From Sphingobacteriales bacterium 50-39 (lineage in GTDB: Bacteria > Bacteroidota > Bacteroidia > Chitinophagales > Chitinophagaceae), in NCBI GenBank assembly GCA_001898505.1, contig MKTZ01000012.1:62927-126926 (forward strand): a stretch of 64,000 nt of DNA, read 5' to 3'. The first letter of the stretch is position 1; each line of letters starts with the position of its first letter. The notes beneath the pieces were generated by a model. The model was not told the DNA's origin. It did no database searches and saw nothing but the letters and a program-made list of their open reading frames with translations. Made by a program: the position numbers and the translations under genes. Positions 55,524 to 62,697 of this stretch are shown piece after piece.

Positions 55524-57425
55524 TTAATCGTTATTATATGGTATCTGTATGACAATGGTTGTGCCTGACCCTCCGGAATCGATGTTCATTTTGCCTTTCA
55601 GGTAATTAATCCTCGCGTTGATATTTTTTAGCCCCATCCCGTTCTTTGCCGCCGGAGAAAACCCTATTCCATTATCCTCGGCCATTAACTCGAGGTATTT
55701 CTCATAGGTGATCATCTGAATGGTCGCCTCTGTTGCCTGGGAATGCTTTATGATGTTGTTGGTTAGCTCCAAAAATATGCGGTAGATCATCAGTTCGTCC
55801 TCCTTGGAAAGGGTTCGGTCATAGCCGGTAGAATGAAAATGGAACTTTATGCTGCCTTCCGTATTTAGTCGCTGGTAATAGTTGCCGAGCATGTTCTGCA
55901 GATCCGTCTGGTCAAATTCAGGTGGCATCAGGTTATGGGCAATATTGCGAGCGTTGGTAGATGCCCGGTCGATCAATTGCTCGACTACTTTGGCCTGCTC
56001 TTGCGGTATGCTTAGGGATTGGATGTTCATTTTAATGGCCGCAAGGTTGCCGCCCAATTCGTCATGTAAATCTTCCGCAATGCGTTTTTGCTCGATCTCC
56101 TGCGCCTGAATGATCTGGCGGCTCGTGCTTATCTTGTAATCATGCAATTGTTTGGCTATCAGTTCCTTCTCCTTTTTAAAGAAGTTGTATCGATATAAGA
56201 TGCCAAATGAAATGATTATCGTTTCGATCACGATCCCTGTCTCAAGAAGCGTGGGCGGCATGGGGAGGGCATTGAATACTCCCATCAGCATGAGTACATT
56301 GAGCAAGGCTCCGGCCAGGAAGGAAAAGACTGCCGCAAGATAAAAGCCGGCCAGCCAATATCTTTGTTTTATCTTCTCTATACAGGAAATGAGTATCAAT
56401 CCAATCACAACTATCGGGACGATCCTTGTGATCCAGGAATAGATGACGCTGATGACTGGATATGTCCTTTCATGCATAAGCACCGGCCATGTACTGAGCG
56501 CAATCAAAAGACAAAACCACTTCACTACCCAAACCCATTTAAAGACAATGCTATTGGCCGCAGTCTGACGCAAAAAGCCTTGCATGACGAATAGTAGAAT
56601 ACTGAAGGATAAAAACAAGGAGCCAAGCCTGCCCGGAATGTAAAGCAGGGGATGATTGGGAAAAACAAATTGAAAATCCAATCCTTCAGAGGACCAGATA
56701 AGCCAGATTGTGGAGAGAGTATACAAAAAGTACAGCAAATGGATATTTTCTTTCAATGCAAAAAAGACAAAGAGGTTGAACAACCCGACGAGAAGGATAA
56801 TGCCTGTGAACAGGCCAAAGATCAAATACATCCTGTTCTCGACGCGCCTGATGTCTTTTTTTGAAAATAACATCAGGCTGAACTGGACGCTCAGACCGCC
56901 CGGATCTGTCATCAGATAATATTGCCTCGTTGCATGGGGTTCGATGCGTAAGGGATAAATAAACACCGGGAAAGGATAGGGTCTTGTATGAAAAGGGAAG
57001 TCTGTACCGGTCTTTCCATAAGAGAAAAGGCGGCCGTTCCTATTTTGAAACAGTTCCAATCCCCGAATAACATGGTTGGCAAAGACCAGAAAACACTCGT
57101 GCTCTACAGAGTCTGTATTTACCAGGCTAAAGGTCAGCCACAATTTATTTTTCGGGAATCCCAGGTTGATGAAACGTTCTTTGCTGATCCTGGTCCAGTT
57201 TGACTGATCGACTGATAAAATGTCGTTGCTTCCGATCCCCGTCGAGTCATCCAGAAAGGAACATCTGTCGAGTATGAATAAATGTGCTTCCTGCTCCAGG
57301 TGCTTGATGTCCACTGGTTTTTGTGCATTTATGGTGGAGTGGAGAGATAACATCAATACGAATGAAGCGCACTTAAGCCCATTGCCTCCTGATACACTTA
57401 TTTTATCCCAAAAGTTCAAAACCAT
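55524..57425 (-). CDS. 7TMR-DISM sensor histidine kinase
   Basis: 633 aa. Signal peptide (ASFVLMLSLHSTINAQ), periplasmic 7TMR-DISMED2-like sensing domain (~35-185; WTRISKERFINLGFPKNKLWLTF), seven membrane helices (~195-400), then HisKA_3 with phospho-His454 in RIAEDLHDELGGNLAAIK and a HATPase with LTNNIIKHSQATEA, EDNGIGFSPAAKNGMGLKNINAR and GGSGTTIVIQIP. DISM sensing domains are thought to bind carbohydrates or other extracellular ligands. All catalytic boxes are intact. It pairs with the downstream regulator; the divergent neighbour is an exported-protein cluster. Base composition is AT-rich like that cluster. Confidence 0.92.
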   Translation of the reverse strand: MVLNFWDKISVSGGNGLKCASFVLMLSLHSTINAQKPVDIKHLEQEAHLFILDRCSFLDDSTGIGSNDILSVDQSNWTRISKERFINLGFPKNKLWLTFSLVNTDSVEHECFLVFANHVIRGLELFQNRNGRLFSYGKTGTDFPFHTRPYPFPVFIYPLRIEPHATRQYYLMTDPGGLSVQFSLMLFSKKDIRRVENRMYLIFGLFTGIILLVGLFNLFVFFALKENIHLLYFLYTLSTIWLIWSSEGLDFQFVFPNHPLLYIPGRLGSLFLSFSILLFVMQGFLRQTAANSIVFKWVWVVKWFCLLIALSTWPVLMHERTYPVISVIYSWITRIVPIVVIGLILISCIEKIKQRYWLAGFYLAAVFSFLAGALLNVLMLMGVFNALPMPPTLLETGIVIETIIISFGILYRYNFFKKEKELIAKQLHDYKISTSRQIIQAQEIEQKRIAEDLHDELGGNLAAIKMNIQSLSIPQEQAKVVEQLIDRASTNARNIAHNLMPPEFDQTDLQNMLGNYYQRLNTEGSIKFHFHSTGYDRTLSKEDELMIYRIFLELTNNIIKHSQATEATIQMITYEKYLELMAEDNGIGFSPAAKNGMGLKNINARINYLKGKMNIDSGGSGTTIVIQIPYNND

Positions 57426-57485
57426 TTTGTTTATTGAATAAAGGTATTGGTTGAGCGTAATTCTAAAAATACAAACTGGTTGGTA

Positions 57486-57516
57486 TTGTCCAGGATATGG
57501 GTATTGTGAACCTTTG
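57486..57516 (+). promoter_or_regulatory. candidate promoter of the five-gene cluster
   Basis: TTG at 57486-57488 and AACCTTTG at 57509-57516 are 20 nt apart: correct spacing for the Bacteroidota promoter but with A instead of T at the first box position. It lies 34 nt before the ATG at 57551 in the 125-bp divergent region shared with the kinase gene. A weak box is compatible with an activator. Confidence 0.35.
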
Positions 57517-57550
57517 AATGAATATAATTTAAATACTTAATAATACAACA

Positions 57551-58099
57551 ATGAAACAGCATAAGAAATTAGCGGTTTTATTATTCGTTACCGTTTTGAG
57601 CTGTATATACGTGTACGGGCAAGCTCCTTATACATCTGCTTTAGAAGGACAATTTAAGGGCTACTTCACTATTGGAAAATGTGATGTTTCGTCAATTACG
57701 GCTAAAGTGAGACTTAGCACACTCGCAGGCGAACCGACAGTCTATGTAAATATCAGGTGGAGGAATGGAAGCGGTAGCTCATCCGATTGTCTTGGGAATG
57801 AAAAATTCAACTTGTTTGTAAAGATCTATTCAAACTATTCCAGCTCCTATTTCTATATACCTGCAGATGGAGCGATTGGCTTAATACCGGAAGGCGATAA
57901 TACATGGGGGCAGAATCCTCTGGCGGGTTCTCCAAACTGGGATGAACTTCTTGCAAAAGACCCGCTTTATAGAACCCGGGACGGTAGTTACAATTTTGTA
58001 TCTGCCGATGATGCAAAATCTGTTTGGAGATATGGATTTGCCTTATCTGCTGTTGTTCTAATGGATGAATCAGGCCGCCTTTATTACACAGAAAAATAA
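57551..58099 (+). CDS. exported protein, unknown (cluster gene 1)
   Basis: 182 aa. A signal peptide (LAVLLFVTVLSCIYVYGQ, cleavage near 24) precedes a mature ~158 residues rich in aromatic and beta-forming stretches (ITAKVRLSTLAGEPTVYVNIRW, FNLFVKIYSNYSSSYFYIP) with two Cys (GKCDVSS, SSDCLGN) that could pair. The C-terminus (YGFALSAVVLMDESGRLYYTEK) is beta-rich. No family recognised. First gene of a tight five-gene run; 4 bp separate it from gene 2. AT-rich. Confidence 0.75.
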   Translation: MKQHKKLAVLLFVTVLSCIYVYGQAPYTSALEGQFKGYFTIGKCDVSSITAKVRLSTLAGEPTVYVNIRWRNGSGSSSDCLGNEKFNLFVKIYSNYSSSYFYIPADGAIGLIPEGDNTWGQNPLAGSPNWDELLAKDPLYRTRDGSYNFVSADDAKSVWRYGFALSAVVLMDESGRLYYTEK

Positions 58100-58103
58100 A
58101 AAT

Positions 58104-59879
58104 ATGAGCTTAAAAAATTCGGCACTAATTATTTTTTGCCTGGTTATCCGTTTTGATATATCTGCTCAGGAGCTTATTAAAGATAAATACGGTACTATTA
58201 AAGTGTGTGTAGTTTACCCTTCTTACGCAGAAGATCATGTGAATGAAAATAGTATAAAAATTGTACGAAAGGATAATAATACCGATCTGATACATTTCCC
58301 GGACGAAGTCCTGTTCTCTTTTGATAACCAATCGGTCTGGTATAGATCTCAATACGTGAATGTTTCGGCAATGGATCAGGCCCAAGATCATGTTATTACG
58401 GTGTACTGGGGTTATGTTTCATTGAATGATGGAAAATGCGATTGGGGCAACTTTTTGAGAAGTTCCTGCTATTACTTCAAGGATGATCAATATGTTGGAG
58501 ATGTGTTCTCGCAGCGTAAAAGCTATTCCGGGACTCCTGAATCAAAAAAAGCCTGGTGGGATTTGATCAGCAAATGGTTAACAGAGGATCATTGCGCCCT
58601 GGATAATGACCCCGATAAAGCCTATCCATTTGACTTTATAAGAACAAAGACCTTGACATTGAATCGAACGAACCAGGGCATATCTGAAAGAATATCTATT
58701 GAAACAAATTTGGCTGTCACTGCATTTTTCAGTAATGCAAATAGCAACAGATTCATTACTTCCAATACTACTTATGGATATAAAGACATTGTGAGAATGG
58801 GGCAGCAGAATCAGGAAATGAGCAGGCTAACACAGGAAAGTTTAGAAAACACGGCAAAGAATAATAAAACAAACTCCAAAACTGTATCTCAGGTTCAGAC
58901 GGAGCAGGCTGAAAAACAAAGACAGCAACAGGATGAAATAGATCATCAAAGAAGCAGGGCAGCGCAAATCGATAAAAATACAGAGCAGCGCCAGAAGGAA
59001 GCTGCCGCTGTTGCGGGTGGGGTTGTTGCTATCGCCACATTAGGAATACTAACTAACAATGAAAAAAACGTATATCATAAGAATTCTTCGCAATTCGGTT
59101 TTGGTCTGGGATTTCTTTCGGAAACTTTCCCTTACATAGTAAACTATGAAGAAACCAATTCGACAAACGGACGTATTCAAGACCGGCGAAAAACAGATAC
59201 TATTCAGCAGGAAGGCACAGTAGGGGTAATAGCAGATATGAAATACAGCCCATTTATTTCAAAGGCATATCAGCCAAAATTTAAAATTTCCGGTGGATAT
59301 AGCATTGCCCTTTCCGAGATCTTCAAAACCCCGAATATCAATGCGATAGATAACCAGGGAAACAGTTCCGACGGGTACAACGAAACTATCAATCACGTTT
59401 CTTTTTTTAGAGGTGAGTTATACAATTATATAGGCAAAGGCAAGACCAAATTTATTATAGCAGGAGAGTACGAATCAAAAAATATTTTTTATACTTCTGT
59501 AAACAGCCTGCTTAGCACTTACGCTTCCGAATCTATCAAGGTTTACGACACATCCTACACCAGCGGGAGCCTGCAAAATTATAGATACGGAATCGGTCTT
59601 TCTGTCGGGTCGCCTAATAAATTGAACTTTGAAATCCTGGTAGAGAGATGCGAATACATCAACTCTCAAATGAGCAGCAATTTTGGCTTGTTTGCGAACT
59701 ATAATCTTCGACTTAACTTATGGAAGGCAAGCTGGTTTAGTCTCGGAGCATGTATCTCAACGTTGAATCAATTCAAGTCAGGCACAAAGGTTTCCGATAA
59801 AAATGATGATTACCAAAATAAGTTCATTTACCAAATACATTTGATCTATAATAAGGACTGGTTTTGGAAAAAGAAATAA
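58104..59879 (+). CDS. exported coiled-coil/beta-barrel protein, unknown (cluster gene 2)
   Basis: 591 aa from MSLKNSALIIFCLVIRFDISAQ (signal peptide); an upstream ATG (58065) overlaps gene 1 and is rejected. Residues ~23-245 are an unknown domain with a Cys-containing stretch (DGKCDWGNFLRSSCYYF). Residues ~255-298 are a Gln/Glu/Lys-rich coiled coil (QTEQAEKQRQQQDEIDHQRS). A hydrophobic Ala/Gly-rich segment follows (AAAVAGGVVAIATLGIL, ~300-318). Residues ~335-591 alternate aromatic strands (FGFGLGFLSETFPYIVNY, RYGIGLSVGSPNKLNFEIL, NFGLFANYNLRLNLW, WFSLGACIS) in the manner of an outer-membrane beta-barrel. I know no family with this order. It might be the surface or pore component of the cluster. 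Confidence 0.75.
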   Translation: MSLKNSALIIFCLVIRFDISAQELIKDKYGTIKVCVVYPSYAEDHVNENSIKIVRKDNNTDLIHFPDEVLFSFDNQSVWYRSQYVNVSAMDQAQDHVITVYWGYVSLNDGKCDWGNFLRSSCYYFKDDQYVGDVFSQRKSYSGTPESKKAWWDLISKWLTEDHCALDNDPDKAYPFDFIRTKTLTLNRTNQGISERISIETNLAVTAFFSNANSNRFITSNTTYGYKDIVRMGQQNQEMSRLTQESLENTAKNNKTNSKTVSQVQTEQAEKQRQQQDEIDHQRSRAAQIDKNTEQRQKEAAAVAGGVVAIATLGILTNNEKNVYHKNSSQFGFGLGFLSETFPYIVNYEETNSTNGRIQDRRKTDTIQQEGTVGVIADMKYSPFISKAYQPKFKISGGYSIALSEIFKTPNINAIDNQGNSSDGYNETINHVSFFRGELYNYIGKGKTKFIIAGEYESKNIFYTSVNSLLSTYASESIKVYDTSYTSGSLQNYRYGIGLSVGSPNKLNFEILVERCEYINSQMSSNFGLFANYNLRLNLWKASWFSLGACISTLNQFKSGTKVSDKNDDYQNKFIYQIHLIYNKDWFWKKK

Positions 59880-59887
59880 TCAAGCGT

Positions 59888-60739
59888 ATGAATTTTCGTA
59901 TAATGAAATTTAAAATAGTTTTCGTCGCTTGTCTTTTACATCCCTGGACACACCTGGCAGCACAGAATTGGTCATCCTGGATCAATTTGGAAAGCGATGA
60001 TAATAATAGTATTCAGTATTGTTATAAACTTTATCCGGTGACACCTGGCAATAGCTTTTCATTTAAAATAAGGAATAATTCGATTTCAAATGCATGTGGA
60101 GAGTTCGATGTAGTTCTCAACATGATAAATGGACAGAAAAAAGTTTCATGCGGTTTTAAGGATTTGAAGCCCGGTGTTGAAAGAAGTTGTCCGGGTGTTT
60201 ATCAATTTAGCGAGGTGCAATCTTTCTCGGCTGTAACTAATGTTAAGATCAGTAATTGCGGGAATGGGACAAGTGCACAAAGCGCGCCTGCCTCTTTCAC
60301 AATAGATTATCATAACGAAGCGGGGAAAAGCGGGAAGTTTAAATATGTCGACCCCAATGGTCAGTATTCCTTTGAAACCGCAGCGTTTTCAGGCTTGCAA
60401 AAGGCCTCCAATAACCCATATTCCCAGTCATTCAAAAATCAAGGGTTAATTCCTTCGGGTACCTGGAAAATAGAATTAATAATAGTACCGAAAACAAAAA
60501 AGGAGAAGGGACTAAATAAATACCCGCCTATCTTCAGACTTACGCCAATGAATGATGTAGAATTATCCAGCTTAAAAACAGATTCGGTCCGCGATGGCTT
60601 TTTAATTCATTCCGGCAGAGATCCTTTGACGGCTTCGCAAGGGTGCATTATTTTAGATAATGCAAGCAGGCAAAAACTCAAAGCTGCTATAGTAAAGTAT
60701 GGACCAATAAATTTAAAAGTTGAAAATAAAATATATTAA
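59888..60739 (+). CDS. exported Tlde1/DUF2778-like L,D-transpeptidase-fold protein (cluster gene 3)
   Basis: 283 aa from MNFRIMKFKIVFVACLL; MKFK (59903) is an alternative. Signal peptide ends near HLAAQ. Residues ~25-130 are a beta-sandwich-like domain with four or more Cys (YCYKLYP, NACGEFD, SCGFKD, RSCPGVY). Residues ~150-283 resemble DUF2778/Tlde1: SFETAAFSGLQKASNNP, then LIPSGTWKIELI, and the active-site pair FLIHSGRD (His241) and ASQGCIILD (Cys253). Tlde1 is a type VI effector that cuts or exchanges peptidoglycan stem peptides. Here the protein carries its own Sec signal, so it acts in its own periplasm or outside. Stop and next start overlap (TAATG). Fold assignment from motif order only. 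Confidence 0.72.
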   Translation: MNFRIMKFKIVFVACLLHPWTHLAAQNWSSWINLESDDNNSIQYCYKLYPVTPGNSFSFKIRNNSISNACGEFDVVLNMINGQKKVSCGFKDLKPGVERSCPGVYQFSEVQSFSAVTNVKISNCGNGTSAQSAPASFTIDYHNEAGKSGKFKYVDPNGQYSFETAAFSGLQKASNNPYSQSFKNQGLIPSGTWKIELIIVPKTKKEKGLNKYPPIFRLTPMNDVELSSLKTDSVRDGFLIHSGRDPLTASQGCIILDNASRQKLKAAIVKYGPINLKVENKIY

Positions 60740-61434
60740 TGGGGAAATATCGGGTGTTTATATTCTTACTGCTGTTCCCCTTTGCCTATTGCTTTAGTCA
60801 AAATAAAGAAAGCATTACTATTGCAACCGACAAAAAAGATGTAAAAGATACAACGGTGACTTTGTTATCTCACGGGGAGGGCTGTATGGATAAAGATTCT
60901 CTGCCTTTTGGGAAATGGATGTTTTACTGCAAAGATGAAAACGGTAAGGAATATCTTTTTAAAGAGGGGTTTTTCAAGAAGACAATTCCGGGCTTATTCG
61001 ATATTATCGGCGATACTGTCGAAATAAGAGGATTATTCGGTGTACAAAACTCACCCGATTCATTAAAATTAAAGCAATTAACATTTGTAAAGTATATCAA
61101 ATGCGGAACATGGGTTTATTATCACCCCAACGGCAAAATATGGAAAAAGGTAAACTTCCGATGTGATAAACTGCCTGTTAAATGCGACATTGCTCACACC
61201 GATAACGGCTCTATGGAGTTGCTGGTTTCTATGAATGAGAACTTCGGGCAGGACGAATATGTCGATGGGGCAGTATCGGAGTTCGATGAAGAGGGGTATG
61301 TATTCAAAAAAGTTATTTTCTCTGTCCTTAATAGGGTCATATATAAAGCTGTTTATGATAAACGCGGAAGCATTATAAAAGTGTCAAGGGCGTTTTTGGC
61401 TGATGGAAATAGACTCCTGCCTAATAATTATTGA
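60739..61434 (+). CDS. exported MORN/YwqK-like repeat protein (cluster gene 4)
   Basis: 231 aa. The signal peptide is VFIFLLLFPFAYCFSQ. Repeats of the MORN_2/YwqK type are visible: FGKWMFYCKDENGKEYLFKEG, CGTWVYYHPNGKIWKKVNF, GAVSEFDEEGYVFKKVIF and YKAVYDKRGSIIKV. YwqK-type proteins include antitoxins of polymorphic toxins, but repeat proteins of this kind are also common in Bacteroidota without a toxin. It is translationally coupled to gene 3 through a one-base overlap, suggesting the two products act together, possibly as enzyme and partner or toxin and immunity protein. Confidence 0.7.
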   Translation: MGKYRVFIFLLLFPFAYCFSQNKESITIATDKKDVKDTTVTLLSHGEGCMDKDSLPFGKWMFYCKDENGKEYLFKEGFFKKTIPGLFDIIGDTVEIRGLFGVQNSPDSLKLKQLTFVKYIKCGTWVYYHPNGKIWKKVNFRCDKLPVKCDIAHTDNGSMELLVSMNENFGQDEYVDGAVSEFDEEGYVFKKVIFSVLNRVIYKAVYDKRGSIIKVSRAFLADGNRLLPNNY

Positions 61435-61437
61435 AAT

Positions 61438-61908
61438 ATGTACAGACATTTAGTTTTTGGTGTCCTATTACTGATCAGTTCTTCAATCGATGCTCAGCAT
61501 CTACAAAAGAAAAGCACGATGAATAAGAAGACATATGTAATAGAAACAACAGTTGGTAATAAAGATCCGGCTGTTGTCAAGCCATTTGTAATCGACAGTA
61601 CGGAACTGACAAAGCCATATTACGGCGATGGCATGTATGACTTATATATGTTTATAAAAGACAACATAAGAGCAGAAACACCTGTTATAAACAAGGCGCC
61701 TAAGGGAACGTATAAAGTGAAAGTGCAAGTAGTGATTTTTGAGGATAGCAGCCTGCACGATATCAAGCCCCTCACTAGCTTCGGCTATGGCATGGAAGAA
61801 GAAGCTGTGCGGGTTATCCGGCTCACCAAAAAATGGAGCCCGGCGCTTATGGGTGAAAAACCTATTAAATACACGCATATCCAAACTATCACATTTGTTG
61901 TGGAATAG
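61438..61908 (+). CDS. exported TonB C-terminal-like protein (cluster gene 5)
   Basis: 156 aa. Signal peptide LVFGVLLLISSSIDAQ. The C-terminal ~75 residues follow the TonB-C pattern: GTYKVKVQVVIFEDSSLHDIK, a gap, then GMEEEAVRVIRLTKKWSPALMGEKPIK and a final strand TITFVVE. There is no N-terminal membrane helix or Pro-rich spacer as in TonB, so it is a free periplasmic domain rather than an energy transducer. It begins 3 bp after gene 4 and ends the cluster. Could contact the barrel protein of gene 2. Confidence 0.7.
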   Translation: MYRHLVFGVLLLISSSIDAQHLQKKSTMNKKTYVIETTVGNKDPAVVKPFVIDSTELTKPYYGDGMYDLYMFIKDNIRAETPVINKAPKGTYKVKVQVVIFEDSSLHDIKPLTSFGYGMEEEAVRVIRLTKKWSPALMGEKPIKYTHIQTITFVVE

Positions 61909-62056
61909 TGTTTAAAGCGGACAAATGACTGAACCAAGAATAATTTTTGAGAAGAGAAAGCGGTAAAGCAGATGAAAATGCCCCATGTTTAGTACCAGGG
62001 TAAAAAATTCTTCACTAATTGATAAAATTTGCTAATTTGGGACGCATAAAGTATAC

Positions 62057-62623
62057 ATGAAGCGGATTGCTGCTATACTGCTAATGGGGATTTTGTTCTT
62101 TAACTGGTACGGTTACAAGCTGTTATCTTTCTATTTGGAAAATAAGGCCGACCGCCAGCTGGAAGCCCGCCTGGACGAGGATCGCTATGACGAGTCCCAA
62201 CTTATCTCTATTAAAGTACCTTCTTCTCATCTTTCTTACTATAACAGCTCTACCCAATTCGAACGTGTGGATGGCCAGATAGAGGTTGGTGGCGTACAAT
62301 ATAAGTATGTCAAGCGCCGGCTGTTCAACGACTCCCTGGAGCTGCTCTGTATCCCCAACCACACTGCCATGAACCTGCAGACAGCGAGGAATCAGTTCTT
62401 CCAGCTGGTGAACGATATCCAGCAGCACAATGGACAGGGGAAGAAATCGGACCATTCTATTTCAAAGAACTTTTCACCCACCGACTATGAGACGGTATCG
62501 TCCCTTACGGTGAGTCAACCGCATCATACAATTAAACCTCCTATGTTCGGGGACCTCGTGCCCACTCTTTCCTACTCTTATCATCTTACGGTCGAGCAGC
62601 CGCCCGATCCTATTTCCTGCTAA
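62057..62623 (+). CDS. membrane-anchored protein, unknown
   Basis: 188 aa. One N-terminal hydrophobic helix (IAAILLMGILFFNWYGYKLLSFYL) followed by charged ENKADRQLEARLDEDRYDES, a region with VPSSHLSYYNSSTQFERVDGQI and YKYVKRRLFNDSLELLCIPN, and a polar tail ending in Cys. Probably a bitopic periplasmic protein. No family recognised. Base composition returns toward the genome norm, and a 148-bp gap separates it from the five-gene cluster. The haloperoxidase-like gene follows after a hairpin. Confidence 0.7.
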   Translation: MKRIAAILLMGILFFNWYGYKLLSFYLENKADRQLEARLDEDRYDESQLISIKVPSSHLSYYNSSTQFERVDGQIEVGGVQYKYVKRRLFNDSLELLCIPNHTAMNLQTARNQFFQLVNDIQQHNGQGKKSDHSISKNFSPTDYETVSSLTVSQPHHTIKPPMFGDLVPTLSYSYHLTVEQPPDPISC

Positions 62624-62655
62624 TCAATTCCGGTAGCTACTGCGTTCCGGACCAA

Positions 62656-62674
62656 GAACTGCCGTAGGCGGTTC
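62656..62674. repeat. hairpin related to the dispersed palindromes
   Basis: GAACTGCC-GTA-GGCGGTTC, 8 pairs including one G-T, then GTTCTGG. The tail GGTTCGTTCTG recurs after copy 1 of the two-hairpin element (2737-2747). It lies between the unknown membrane protein and the haloperoxidase-like gene. Confidence 0.45.
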
Positions 62675-62697
62675 GTTCTGGTATTTAAACCCAACAT

